Notes: generated by a model from the sequence alone, not told the origin. A stretch of DNA of 64,000 nucleotides from Serinus canaria (GCF_022539315.1 NC_066317.1:70539190-70603189), one strand, 5' to 3'; counted from the first letter of the stretch, positions 22,690 through 34,352 are shown. Numbers and translations are program-made.

Positions 22690-24690
22690 AAACAAATCCC
22701 AGAGAGATCTCCAGGTTCCCCTGTGCCAAGGGATTTCTGGGCACAAAAATGAGTCACAGAGAGATCTCCAGGTCATCCTGTGCCAAGGGATTTCTGGGCA
22801 CAAAAATGAGTCACAAACAGATCTCCAGGTTCTCCAGAGCCAGTGGATTTCTGGTCATAGAGAGATCTTCAGCTTCTCCACTGCTCGTGGATTTCTGGTC
22901 ACAAAGGGTTAGGCCCACAAAGAGATCTCTGGGTTCTCCAGAGGCAGTGGATTTCTGGGCACAAAAATGAGTCACAGAGAGATCTCCAGGTCCTCCTGTG
23001 CCAAGGGATTTCTGGGCACAAAGAGATCTCTGGGTTCTCCAAAGCCAGTGGATTTCTGGGCACAAAAATGAGTCACAGAGAGATCTCCAGGTCCTCCCCT
23101 GCCAGTGGATTTCTGGTCACAAAAATGAGTCACAGAGAGATCTCCAGGTCCTCCTCTGCCAGTGGATTTCTGGGCACAAAGAGATCTCCAGGATCTTCTG
23201 TGCCAAGGGATTTCAGGCCATAGAGAGACCTCCAGCTCCTCCTCTGCCAGTGCATTTTTGGTAACAAAGGGTTAGGGTCACAAAGAGATCTCCAGGTTCC
23301 CCTCTGCCAGTGGATTTCTGGGCACAGAGAGATCTCCAGGTCCTCCTGTGCCAAGGGATTTCTGGTCACAAAGAGATCCCTGGGTTCTCTGAAGTGAGTG
23401 GATTCCTGGTCACAAAAATCAGTCACAAAGAGATCTCCAGGTTTTCCTGTGCCAGTCACAAATGGTTAGGGTCACAAACAGATCTCCAGATTCCCCTCTG
23501 CCAGTGGATTTCTGGTCACAAAGAGATCTCCAGGTTCTCCAGAGCCAGTGGATTTCTGGTCATAGAGAGATCTTCAGCTTCTCCACTGCCCATGGATTTC
23601 TGGTCACAAAGGGTTAGGCCCACAAAGAGATCTCTGGGTTCTCCAGAGCCAGTGGATTTCTGGGCACAAAAATGAGTCACAAAGAAACCTCTACGTTTTC
23701 ATGTGCAAGTGGATTTCTGGTCACAAAGAGATCTCCAGACTCTCCTGCGCTAAGGGATTTCTGACCACAAACAGATCTCCAGCTTCCCCTCAGCCAGAGA
23801 ATTTCTGGTCACAAAAATGAGTTACAAAAGATCTCCAGGGCCTCCTCTGCCAGTGCATTTCTGGTCACAAAAAGATTTCCAGCTTCTCCTCTGCCACGGG
23901 ATTCCTGGTCACAAAAATGAGTCACAGAGAGATCTCCAAGTCCTCCTGTGCCACGGGATTCCTGGTCACAAAGAGATCTCTGGGTTCTCTGGAGTGAGTG
24001 GATTTCTGGGCACAAAAATCAGTTACAAACAGATCTCTAGTTTTCCTGTGCCAGTCAAACAGGGTTAGGGTCACAAACAGATCTCCAGCTCCTCCTGTGC
24101 CAGAGCATTTCTGGTCACAAAAATGAGTCACAAAGAGATCTCTGGGTTCTCCAAAGCCAGTGGATTTCTGGGCACAAAAATGAGTCACAAACAGATCTCC
24201 AGATTCCCCTCTGCCAGTGGATTTCTGGTCACAAAGAGATCTCCAGCTCCTCCCCTGCCAGTGGATTTCTGGTCATAGAGAGACCTCCAGCTTTTCCACT
24301 GCCAGAGCACTTCTGGTCACAAAGGGTTAGGGTCACAAACAAATCTCCAGCTCCTCCTGTGCCAGAGCGTTTCTGGTCACAGAAATGAGTCACAAAGAGA
24401 TCTCCAGGCCCTCCTGTGCTAGTGGATTTCTGGGCACAAAAATCAGTTACAAAGAGATCTCCAGTTTTCCTGTGCCAGTCACAAAGGGTTAGGGTCACAA
24501 ACACATCTCCAGCTCCTCCTGTGCCAGAGCGTTTCTGGTCACAAAAATGAGTCACAAAGAGAGCTCTAGGTTTTCATGTGCCAGTGGATTTCTGGTCACA
24601 AAGAGATCTCCAGCTCCTCCTGTGCCAGTGCATTTCTGGTCATGGGGAGATCTCCAGGTTTCCCTGTGCATTTCTGGAAGTCCCAGGAGA
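22690..24690. repeat. 2-kb minisatellite, 44-54-bp unit, about 40 copies
   Basis: Unit contains CAAAGAGATCTCCAGGTTCT, then CTCTGCCAGTGGATTTCTGG and optionally CACAAAAATGAGT. Length variants (with or without the AAAATGAGT segment, or with GGGTTAGG) alternate irregularly, giving a higher-order pattern. The GAGATCTC core is a perfect 8-base palindrome in most units. Confidence 0.95.
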
Positions 24691-24782
24691 GGCAGATGAG
24701 GAGCAGCAGGAAGAAGGCACAGAGGGAACTCCTCACTCAGAGGCAGGAGAGGCTCTGGAGTGGATCCCAGGGCTGCTCCAGC

Positions 24783-24897
24783 CCTGCAGGTGACCACGGC
24801 CAGGACAGTGGAAGGTGACCCTGCCCATGGAATGGGGTGGCCTTGGAGGCCCTTCCAACCCAAAGCACGCCAGGATTCCGGGATCCCTCTCAGCAAG
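24783..24897 (+). mobile_element. CR1 LINE 3' end
   Basis: 'CAGGACAGTGGAAGGTGACC', 'CTTCCAACCCAAAGCACGCC' and 'AGGATTCCGGGATCC' mark a short CR1 terminus ending just before the LTR insertion at 24903. Confidence 0.75.
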
Positions 24898-24902
24898 GCA
24901 CT

Positions 24903-25609
24903 TGTTATGAACAAAAAAAAAAAGGTTACCGTTTTTTTTCCTAAGAGAAGGAGCAGCAGAGGAGTTTTTGAGTTGATCTGAGAGTTGAGCGTTGGCCTAG
25001 AGTTCTTTGTTAGTGAAATGTTGTAACCGCCAGTTAAGTATCCTTAAGTATCGTCATTTGACTCTCAATGTAGGAGATTCTTGTTTATTTCAGTACCACC
25101 CTAGCCTGCTGCCAGGAGGATGACAACCCCCCCTCGGACGGTGAGAGGAGAGGGGGATATTTGCATCTCAGGCGACATGCAAATTTCCCCCAAACCCAGA
25201 CTACCTTAGGACAGGACTTTTACCAAATCCTGGAAAATACCCCAAAAGAGACGAGCCAAAACAGAATTGGGGGGTCAGAGTGGTGTCCGGACAGCAGGGC
25301 CGGGGTCTGAAGCTGGAAAAGACGCTTGAAAACCTCGGTCACGCCTCGCCCTAACTCCAAACGATGTCAGTCAGACCCAGGACCCGCTGGACTGATAACC
25401 CACAATGAAACCCTGGGTATACCCCACTGCCTTGCGAGGACAGGACTCCCCCGCTGCCCCCTTGGGGACAGAGCTGCAAATCCTCCTCTTCTGAGTCACT
25501 GCTGGGAGCGGCGGTGGAACTCCGCGGATCTGCCAAAACCCCCATTCTCGAGCTGATCCCTTTAATAAAGGCATTAAAAGGAGGAGAATCTCCTGCCCTG
25601 TTTACTTCA
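24903..25609 (+). mobile_element. Solo LTR of an endogenous retrovirus, 707 bp, with target duplication
   Basis: The element begins TGTTATGAAC and ends GTTTACTTCA, i.e. TG...CA termini, and is flanked by the direct repeat GCACT (24898-24902 and 25610-25614), as expected for integrase-mediated insertion. AATAAA at 25564-25569 near the 3' end is the presumed polyadenylation signal. No gag, pol or env is attached, so it is a solo LTR left by recombination. It is CpG-containing and barely decayed compared with neighbouring CR1, so it is younger. Family name not assigned. Confidence 0.88.
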
Positions 25610-25614
25610 GCACT

Positions 25615-26230
25615 CACGTGAGATACTCAGCATTCCCCAAGTCCCAGCCACAGACCAAAGGCAGCAGCCCCGGAGCACCTGGAGATTGGGATCTGCCCTT
25701 GGCATCACGAGGCCCTGCAGGAATCAGCCCCAGGGATCCCAACCAGGCATCCCCACCCACTCCAACCCCCCCAGCCCACCCACAGCATTCCTGGGGCACC
25801 TCTGGAATCACGGAGAGCCCAGGGAGGAGACACCAGCAGAGCCCAGCTGATCCCAGCCTAGGCTGGGCCAAAATTCCAGAATGATTTTGTTGTTTTTCCT
25901 CCTCCTCTGCACTGAGGTGGAAGGGGAGGGACGAGGACACAGCAGCAATAAATTCAGCCAGCCCGGGGTGCACAGAGAGGTGACCTGGCCACCTTCTCCT
26001 GGGAGCCAGCCACAAATCCCTGGGGAGGAACCAGCCCTGGCTGCAGGATCACCTCCAGCAGGCTGTTCCCTCCCAGCCCTTTCCTTTCCTGGATGGTTTT
26101 TTGCCCAGTTCCTGAGTTTGGAAAGGCCTGAGGTGCCCAGAGGACGTTCCTGTGGAAGGTGTTTGGAACAGCAGGAATGGGAGCACATCAGGACCCACAT
26201 TTCCCTCCCAAACCTCCCAAGGAAATGGGG
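25615..26230. other. Intronic, no recognised feature
   Basis: Nothing supported. Confidence 0.4.
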
Positions 26231-26231
26231 G

Positions 26232-26348
26232 AACCCCCATCCCTGGGGGATTCAAAATCCCTGAGGATGTGGCACTTGGGGACACGGGGCAGTGCTGGGC
26301 TCAGACCTCACAGGCTTTTCCAACCTCGACAATCCCACGGCACAGGTG
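26232..26348 (+). mobile_element. CR1 LINE 3' end
   Basis: 'CCCCCATCCCTGGGGGATTC', 'GAGGATGTGGCACTTGGGGA' and 'CAGGCTTTTCCAACCTCGAC' match the CR1 terminus. Confidence 0.8.
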
Positions 26349-26800
26349 AGCCTGGCCCAGGCCCACACCCACACCAAAATGCAGAGATTTTAAATGAAAA
26401 CCCCAAGTCCCACCTTCCATGAAAATACAGGGCCAGGGAACATCCCTGGTGCTGCTGGAGCTCCTTCCTTTGGAGCTGGACCAGCCTTTCCCAGCCTCCC
26501 TGAGGAACAGCAGATGGAGACCGGAGCCACCAGGGTGTCCCAGCCACCCCCTCCCCGTGCTGCTCCCCAAAACCAGCAGAGGGGACAGAGCAGCTCCTCC
26601 TGCCCTGCAGGAGCCAAAGGACATTCCCCCTGGAAGGAAAGCTGCTCTGAGTTTGCCATGGATGGGAACTGGAGGAACATTGGAGAGGTTTGAACCACCT
26701 GAGCCCGACAGCAGAACTCAGGGAAGGGGAGCCCTGGGCTGCTGCAGGATCCCCTCCGGGGCTGCAATTTGTGCCAGAGTGTCACGGGAAGGGCAGGCAG
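26349..26800. other. Intronic, no recognised feature
   Basis: Nothing supported. Confidence 0.4.
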
Positions 26801-26802
26801 CT

Positions 26803-27692
26803 GGGCAACATTCCCTGAAAAACAGAGCCACCATTCCCTGAGAAATGAACCAGCATTCCCTGAAAACCAAATCAAACCAGCATTCCCTGAAAAATGGAGC
26901 CACCATTCCCTGAAAACCAAATCAAATCAGCATTCCCTGAAAAATGGAGCCACCATTCCCTAAAAATGAACCAGCATTCCCTGAAAACCAAATCAAATCA
27001 GCATTCCCTGAGAAATGAACCACCATTCCCTGAAAACCAAATCAAACCAGCATTCCCTGAGAAATGGATCCACCATTCCCTGAAACATGAACCACCATTC
27101 CCTGAAAACCAAATCAAACCAGCATTCCCTGAAAAATAGAGCCACCACTCCCTGAAAAATGGAGCCACACCATTCCCTGAAAAATGGAGCCACACCATTC
27201 CCTGAAAACCAAATCAAACCAGCATTCCCTGAAAAATCAAGCCACCATTCCCTAAAAATGAACCAGCATTCCCTGAAAGCAGAGCCATCATTCTCTGAAA
27301 ACAGAACCAGCATTCCCTGAAAACCAAATCAAATCAGCATTCCCTGAAAACAGAACCAGCACTCCCTGAAAAATGGAGCCACTGTTCCCTGAAAAGAGAA
27401 CCAGCATTCCCTGAAAAATGAACCAGCATTCCCTGAAAACCAAATCAAACCACCATTCCCTGAAAACAGAACCAGCATTCCCTGAAAATCAAATCAAAGC
27501 ACCACTCCCTGCCAATGGAGCCACCATTCCCTGAAAACCAAATCAAACCAGCATTCCCTGAAAAATGGAGCCACCATTCCCTAAAAATGAACCAGCATTC
27601 CCTGAAAACAGAACCAGCATTCCCTGAAAACCAAATCAAACCAGCATTCCATGAAAACAGAGCCAGCATTCCCTGAGGCCAGAGCCACTGTC
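26803..27692. repeat. Minisatellite, 22-27-bp units around CATTCCCTGAAAA
   Basis: Two unit types alternate: ACCAGCATTCCCTGAAAACC followed by AAATCAA (27 bp), and GAGCCACCATTCCCTGAAAA (about 22 bp). About 36 units. Confidence 0.95.
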
Positions 27693-28064
27693 CCAGCACG
27701 TGTCCCAGCTGAGATGGCCCCAGCACACCCGGAGTGTCACCACCCAGATCCAGGGGGCTTTTCAGGCACTCACACACCCACAGTGACTCCTCACCTCTCC
27801 TCACCTCACCAGGAGGCTCCAGCCCACACAGCAGCACCATCCCCCAGCCCACCTCAGAGGGCTTCAGGCACCCTCTGTCCTCCAGCCCAGCCTTTTATCC
27901 CCTCCCACCTCACACCTGTGTGCCCTCTGTGCCTGCCCAGCACACCTGGGCCCTCCAGGGCTCCCTGCTGGCAGTGCTGCCCACCTGTCCTGCACACCTG
28001 TGCCCAGTCAGGGATGGGGCTGGGCCACAGCCCCACTGCCACTCACCCCAAACTCTGTGCCTGC
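27693..28064. other. Non-repetitive spacer between two halves of one minisatellite
   Basis: About 370 bases with no repeat, flanked on both sides by the same CATTCCCTGAAAA array. It is either an insertion into the array or an ancestral sequence around which both halves grew. No TSD or element ends recognised. Confidence 0.6.
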
Positions 28065-28895
28065 AGACCAGCACTCCCTGACAATGGAACCACCAGTCCT
28101 GAAAAGCAGAGCCACATTCCCTAAAAACAGAGCCACCACTCCCTGAAAACTGAGCCACCATTCCCTGAAAACAGAGCCACCACTCCCTGAAAACTGAGCC
28201 ACCATTCCCTAAAAACAGAGCCACCATTCCCTGAAAACGGAGCCACCATTCCCTGAAAACGGAGCCACCATTCCCTGAAAACGGAGCCACCATTCCCTAA
28301 AAACAGAGCCACCATTCCCTAAAAACAGAGCCACCATTCCCTAAGAACGGAGCCACCATTCCCTGAAAATGGAGCCACCATTCCCTAAAAACAGAGCCAC
28401 CATTCCCTAAGAACAGTGCTACCATTCCCTGAAAACGGAGCCACCATTCCCTAAAAACGGAGCCACCATTCCCTGAAAACGGAGCCACCATTCCCTAAGA
28501 ACGGAGCTACCATTCCCTAAAAACGGAGCCACCATTCCCTGAAAACGGAGCCACCATTCCCTAAGAACGGAGCTACCATTCCCTGAAAACGGAGCCACCA
28601 TTCCCTAAAAACGGAGCCACCATTCCCTGAAAACGGAGCCACCATTCCCTAAAAACGGAGCCACCATTCCCTGAAAACGGAGCCACCATTCCCTGAAAAC
28701 TGAATTAGCACTCCCTGAAAATGGAGCCACCATTCCCTAAAAGCTGAGCCACCATTCTCTGCTGTGGAAAACATGGAAAACAGCATTGGAAAAGATGTGG
28801 AAAACAGAACCAGCATTCCCTGAAAACAGAGCCACCATTCCCTGACAATGGAGCCAGCATTCCCTGGGAATGGAGCCCCCATTCCCTGACAATGG
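28065..28895. repeat. 22-bp minisatellite, about 37 copies
   Basis: Unit GAGCCACCATTCCCTGAAAA plus CG/CA; variants carry CTAAAAA or CTAAGAA. It is the more homogeneous half of the array seen at 26803-27692. Confidence 0.95.
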
Positions 28896-29300
28896 AACTC
28901 CTGCACCTCAGCTGGCTCAAGCCCAGCCCTCAGCACGGACCCAGCTCCATCTCATTCCAGCCCCAGGGTGGATTCCCTGGGAATTGTTCCCTTCCCTGGG
29001 GATCACTCCCAGCCCAGGGAAGGAAGGGCTGGACGAGGCTCCCTGGCAATTCCATGGCAGTGACATTCCCAGAAGGGGGTTTGGGTCCAGCTGGCAGCTC
29101 CCCTGTGCAGGTTGAGGTTTCGGGTCCCTCATTTGCAGGTTTTGCTCACCTGGTCCAAAAGCCAAAATCTGGGCTGGGCGTGGCACCCGGAGTTGGGGTG
29201 CCCAGCTGGGACCTGGGCACAGCTCTGGGATTTTGCCAAATTCCCCAAATGTTTGGCAGCTCCAGGTGAGGACCTGGAGACTCTGAGCGCCACGGCACAG
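28896..29300. other. Intronic, no recognised feature
   Basis: Nothing supported. Confidence 0.4.
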
Positions 29301-29360
29301 CCCTTGGCATGGGAATGGGATGGGATTTAAGGTCCCTTCCCACCCTTCTCCACGTCTGTG
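29300..29360 (+). mobile_element. CR1 LINE extreme 3' end
   Basis: 'GGATGGGATTTAAGGTCCCT' followed by TCCCACCC is the terminal CR1 block; only about 50 bases remain. Confidence 0.5.
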
Positions 29361-29805
29361 GGACACCAGGAATGCTCCCAAACCCTCCCAGACTCCTCCC
29401 CATCTCCAGATCCCAGGGCAGGAGCTGTGCCCAGCTGGAGGGCACCGAGAGACCAAACCCCTCCCTGCCACCAAAACCACCCCTGGAATTTTTAAGAGGC
29501 GAAATCTCGGAAAAGCCAGTCCATTTAAAAGGTTTATGAGCCGCCACATTTTTATTCTTTTTATTGAATTTATCATCCTGGGCAGCAGCATCCTGGTGGG
29601 AGCCACTCCCAGAGATTTTTGGGGTGATTCCATCAACCCTCCTGGCAGGGCTGTGCTGCCCAGAGCCCTGAGCTCCTCCACAGCAAACCAGGCACAAACT
29701 GAATTTATTGTGGGGTCACTCTGAGCTGCCCCAGCCCCAGAGCCACGGGATCCTGGTGCTCCTGGGGGCAACTTCCCAGCCCCAAAATAAAAACCAGGAG
29801 AAGCA
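29361..29805. other. Intronic, non-repetitive
   Basis: 29500-29590 (CATTTTTATTCTTTTTATTG) is AT-rich and non-repetitive; otherwise nothing seen. Confidence 0.35.
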
Positions 29806-29807
29806 AG

Positions 29808-30155
29808 AGCAGGAGAAATCCCAGTGCCCAACCTGAAAATCACAGTCCTGGAGAAATCCCAGGGCCCAGCCTGAAAATCACAGTCCTGGAGAAATCCCAG
29901 TGCCCAACCCAAAAATCACAGCCCAGGAGAAATCCCAGTGCCCAACCCAAAAATCACAGCCCAGGAGAAATCCCAGTGCCCAACCTGAAAATCACATCCA
30001 GGAGAAATCCCAGTGCCCAACCCAAAAATCACAGCCCAGGAGAAATCCCAGTGTCCAACCCAAAAATCACAGCCCAGGAGAAATCCCAGTGCCCAACCCA
30101 AAAATCACAGCCCAGGAGAAATCCCAGTGCCCAACCCAAAAATCACAGTCCAGGC
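29808..30155. repeat. 38-bp minisatellite, 9 copies
   Basis: Unit GAGAAATCCCAGTGCCCAAC followed by CCAAAAATCACAGCCCAG; copies highly similar. Confidence 0.95.
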
Positions 30156-30299
30156 TGCATGATAGGAGGTTCAGGGCTCCTCTTTCCCAGCTGAAATCCC
30201 AAAACCACAAGAGCCATTCCTGATGGCTCTAAGGAAGGAGCAAGGAGTGCTCCTGCCTCCACCTGGCACTTTGCCCAATTATTAAGCATTAATTATTAA
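30156..30299. other. Intronic, no recognised feature
   Basis: Short non-repetitive spacer. Confidence 0.4.
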
Positions 30300-30422
30300 T
30301 TCTGTCTCAGGGGCTGGAAGAGGTCCAAGGCCAGGCTGGATTTGGAAGTTGTCCCTGCTCACAGGAAAAGGAACTGGATCATCTCTAAGGCTCCTCCCAA
30401 CCCAAACCATTCCATGACTGGA
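30300..30422 (+). mobile_element. CR1 LINE 3' end
   Basis: 'GGCTGGAAGAGGTCCAAGGC', 'AACTGGATCATCTCTAAGGC', 'CCCAACCCAAACCATTCCAT'. Confidence 0.85.
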
Positions 30423-30619
30423 AGATTAAGGATTTATTTCTCACATCTCTGCATTTCAAGACTTTTTAAAGGTCTGAAAGGCAAGCACACAAAAAGCTGG
30501 GCCAGCACGTGCTTGTCCTGTAGTTAAACGTTGGATTTTTGGGAATTTTCCAGCCGTGCCCAGGGAATGTGGGTGCACTGCTGGGATCCCCCGGGCCCAG
30601 GGCCCTTCCTCACCCGGAT

Positions 30620-30840
30620 GCTGCAATCACAAAGGCCGTGATTTAGCAGTTTCATTCCTGAGGCCACAAAAGGAACTGAGAGGGATGCCCATTTGTTAAT
30701 GAGCTTCCTATGGAGTGTAAATTTTCAAGGCAGACTCAAAGGCCCAGAAGTGCTGTTAAACAAACAGTGAAACCTGCCCAGACCGCCAGGAAACGGGGAA
30801 TGGAAAGCCCTTTAATGGCAGTAAGCACATTGGCACTGCT
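30620..30840. promoter_or_regulatory. Candidate conserved noncoding element
   Basis: Non-repetitive block with GGCCGTGATTTAGCAGTTTC, CCATTTGTTAATGAGCTTCC and CCCTTTAATGGCAGTAAGCA. It has no CR1 or array character. Purely compositional evidence. Confidence 0.3.
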
Positions 30841-31143
30841 CTGTGAGCTGGGAGGGGGCAGAGGGCAGCAGGAGGAAGGGCAGGACCTGCTGAGGTGGGC
30901 ACAAAGCCCTCAGCACCTCCCAGACCAGTCCTGCACTCCCAGACGCTCCCGCTCCGTTCCCACCCACGGGATCTCACTTAACCCCAGCTCCTGCCCTGGC
31001 ACTTCACTCCAGGAGCTGCTCCAAAAACCCTCCCCAGCTCTCACATCACTCCCATCTCCTCCTGCTCCTTCTTCCTGCAGCTCCCATCCCATCCCAGAGT
31101 GTGACCGGGGGGTGGCACACGGTGCCCACAGGATGCCACCTCC
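30841..31143. other. Intronic, no recognised feature
   Basis: Nothing supported. Confidence 0.4.
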
Positions 31144-31510
31144 TGTCACCTTCTATGGAAAATCCTTTCCTTAGGATTTTCCCTCCTGGGAAGCTGAGAG
31201 GCCTCAGGAACAAACTGCAAACAATGATTCTCTGCTGCTGTGGGTGCAGCAGGTGGGTCTGGGATTGGTCCATGTGGTTGTTTCTCATTTATGGCCAAGC
31301 CCAGCCCAGCTGTCCAGACTGTCTGGGTCACAGACAAACCTTTGTCATTCATTCCTTTGCTATTCTCAGCTTCCTTCTGCTGAAATCCTTCCTTCTGTTC
31401 TTTTAGTGTAGTTTTAACATAATATAGATCATAAAATAATAAATCCTTCTGAACATGGAGTCAGATCCTCATCTCCTCCCTCATCCCGGACTCCTGTGAG
31501 CACTGTCACA
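31144..31510 (+). mobile_element. Solo LTR (family A), 367 bp
   Basis: Begins TGTCACCTTCTATGG and ends CACTGTCACA. Conserved interior shared with the copies at 49563 and 50611: GGAAAATCCTTTCCTTAGGA, 'AAGCTGAGAGGCCTCAGGAA', a TATA-rich stretch (AACATAATATAGATCATAAA) and AATAAA at 31438-31443. Flanks CCTCC and ACTCC agree at four of five positions, a possible decayed target duplication. No internal retroviral genes. Confidence 0.82.
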
Positions 31511-32675
31511 ACTCCTGCCTCTGGGATTTCTCACACCTCACCTCCAGAGCCCAGAGAGCGAAGCAAACCCCGAAGTCCCAAACTTTAAAGGTTGGACTTG
31601 CTGATCTTGGAGCCTTTCTGGGCCTGGCTGGATCAGGGCTGCAGTGACAGGAGCAGAGGCTCCGGCTGGGGGCAGGCACTGGGGGAGGTTTTGTCTCAAA
31701 AAGCTTCCAGACCAAACCCCAGTGGCAAGGGATGGCTCCCCTGCCTGGAGAGGGCTGCTCAGCACTCTTAAAACAACACATTTTGGGGCCAAGCCTTAAT
31801 GAAAAAAATAGCAGGGGCTCCCAGAGCCGGGGGAGGTTTTCATCCAGCACAAAACAAAAACCTCTCCCCCCCCGTTTTCCTCGAGGAGTTCTGCAGGGGG
31901 GTCACCAGAGCAGGCTGGGGGCAGAGCCTGGCAGGATTCCCACTGCTCCTCCTCGCCAGGAGGAAGGGGATGGCTGTGAGCACCCCCTAAATCCTGACAG
32001 GGTTTCACTCCTGGCAGTGCCTCCTCTCCATCCCCCAGTGGGACACAGCAGCCCCTTCCCAAAATCCTGCAAGCCCAGCCCCTGGCTGCCCATGTCCCTT
32101 CCCGCCTCTCCAGCCCCAAGGATGCATTTCCTCCCCTAAGACTTTAATATCCCCAGCAGACGAGCAGCAGGAGCCAAGATTAAGAAGGTCTCGTTCCTAA
32201 ATTCGACTGGAAAATCAAATTCCTGCTTCCCAAACCTGCCCAGGAGCAGAAAACCCCATCCCATTATCCCCAGCCCGCTGTGGAAATCCTCCCAGCCACC
32301 AGAGCGACCTTTCCAAGGCTCTCCTGCCTTATCCAAGCCTGGAAAATTCCCATTTTTTAATAACCAGCCTCGTTTGGCCTTGTTAAGGCAAACCCCCGGA
32401 ATGGGGGTGGGAAGTTCAGCTCTGGGGGTGCCTCTGGAAGTCCTGGGGCAGGATAAAGCCCAGCCCCCAGCCAGCAGAAGCTTCCAGAGGCTCTGGCTGA
32501 GCCCAGCCCTGGCATGGGCACAGCACAGCTCCCAGCCAGGCTCTGTGACCCCTGGAAAACACGGAATGCCATGGGAGCGGTGACACCCAGCACGGGGACA
32601 TTCCCTGCCCAGGACCCAGCTGGGCCCAGAAGGATTCCAGCTGTGCTGCCCAGGGCCAGCCAGAGCCCAGAAATG
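31511..32675. other. Intronic, no recognised feature
   Basis: Non-repetitive; no exon or element recognised. Confidence 0.4.
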
Positions 32676-33186
32676 CCAGGGGTTATCAGGATAACCGGGA
32701 TTATCAGGATAACCGGGATTATCAGGATAACTGGGATTATCAGGATAACTGGGATTATCAGGATAACTGGGATTAATGGGATAATTTGGATTATCAGGAT
32801 AATTGGGGTTATTGGGATAACTGGGATTATCAGAATAATTTGGGTTATCAGGATAATTTGGATTATCAGGATAATTTGGTTTATCAGGATAACTGGGTTA
32901 TCAGGATAATTTGGTTTATCAGGATAACTGGAGTTATCAGGATAATTTGGGTTATCAGGATAATTTGGGTTATCAGGATAACTGGGGTTATCAGGATAAC
33001 TGGGGTTATCAGGATAATTTGGGTTATCGAGATAATTGGGATTATCAGGATAAATGGGATTATCAGGATAATTGGGATTATCAGGATAACTGGGATTATC
33101 AGGATAATTTGGGTTATCAGGATAACTGGGATTATCGGGATAATTTGGTTTATTAGGATAATTGGGATTATCGGGATAACTGGGAA
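32676..33186. repeat. 18-bp minisatellite of GGATTATCAGGATAACTG, about 28 copies
   Basis: Units are GGGATTATCAGGATAACT or GGGTTATCAGGATAATTT. Each contains TTATC and GATAA as an inverted pair. Open frames across it on both strands give the false Ile/Leu- and Tyr/Asp/Asn-rich proteins. Confidence 0.95.
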
Positions 33187-33362
33187 CAAACATGACCCAA
33201 AGTGCCCTTTTGGAACGCTGTTCCAGGCCAGCAAGAGGCCACCAGGCAGTGCCTGGAGGCTGGGACACGTCCCTGTGTCCCCTGGAGTGTTGGGAAGCAC
33301 AAGGGGGGAAATGTGGATGTGTTTGAGCAGAACCTGGGGAGGGACAGGATCTCCCAACAATG

Positions 33363-33562
33363 CCTTGGGCCACATCCCAGTGATCCCAGCACATCCCAGT
33401 GATCCCAGCACATCCCAGTGATCCCAGCACATCCCAGCGATCCCAGCATTCCCAGTGATCCCAGCACATCCCAGTGATCTCAGCATTCCCAGTGATCTCA
33501 GCATTCCCAGTGATCCCAGCACATCCCAGTGATCCCAGCACATCCCAGTGATCCCGGCATTC
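33363..33562. repeat. 19-bp minisatellite CACATCCCAGTGATCCCAG, about 10 copies
   Basis: Alternates with a 17-base version CATTCCCAGTGATCTCAG. Confidence 0.95.
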
Positions 33563-33629
33563 CCAGGAAACAGCTCCAAGTGTTCCACAGCCACCTGCAA
33601 GGGGACAGCCTGGGGTGTCCCAACAGCTG

Positions 33630-34012
33630 CTGGGATGGGATGGGATGGGATGGGATGGGATGGGATGGGATGGGATGGGATGGGATGGGATGGGATGGGA
33701 TGGGATGGGATGGCTGGGCGTGGGCTTGGCGTGGTCTTGGGCTGGTTTGTCTGGGCTGGGCTGGCTGGCTGGGCTGGGCTGGGATGGGCTGGGCTTGGGT
33801 GGCTGTTGGTGGGCTGGGCTGGGTGGGATGGGATGGGCTGGATGGGATGGGCTTGGGCTGGGACTGGTGTGGGCTGGGCTGGGCTGGGCCTGGGATGGGC
33901 TGGGCTGGGCTGGGATTGGATGTGCGCTGGGCTGGGATTGGCTGGGCTGGGATGGGATGGGATGGGATGGGATGGGATGGGATGGGGATGGGATGGGATG
34001 GGATGGGAGATG
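33630..34012. repeat. (GGGAT)n pentamer array with GGGCT-rich middle
   Basis: Pure TGGGA repeats at 33631-33712 and 33950-34010 flank a diverged GGGCTGGGCT/GGGATGGGCT middle. The G-run pattern on the plus strand is compatible with G-quadruplex formation. Confidence 0.95.
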
Positions 34013-34165
34013 TTCCCACTGGAGGCCGGGAATCAGCCTCACCTGGAGCTCCAGGATGGGATCAGAGCAGCAGTTCCTGGACAAGGATGGGAAACCTTCC
34101 CACACCAAGGGCTCTGCTGCCCTTCCCATCCCACATTCCCTCCTCATCCCCCATCCCTTTCCTGG

Positions 34166-34352
34166 AGGGAGGAGAGTGAGAAGGAGAAGGAGAAGGAGAA
34201 GGAGAAGGAGACGGAGAAGGAGAAGGAGAAGGAGAAGGAGAAGGAGAAGGAGAGGAGACGGAGAAGGAGAAGGAGAAGGAGAAGGAGAAGGAGAAGGAGA
34301 AGGAGAAGGAGAAGGAGAAGGAGAAGGAGAAGGAGAAGGAGGAGAAGGAGCC
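34166..34352. repeat. Polypurine (GAGAAG)n tract
   Basis: About 185 bases of purine on the plus strand with almost no interruption; a mirror-symmetric homopurine repeat. Confidence 0.97.

Noticed and set aside
22690..24690. CRISPR-like repeat/spacer appearance
   Set aside because: No constant repeat separated by unique spacers; whole units are repeated, and the DNA is vertebrate nuclear.
31144..31510. Protein-coding potential in the solo LTRs
   Set aside because: The LTRs hold only regulatory-type signals (TATA-like and AATAAA); no gag, pol or env sequence was seen next to any of them.
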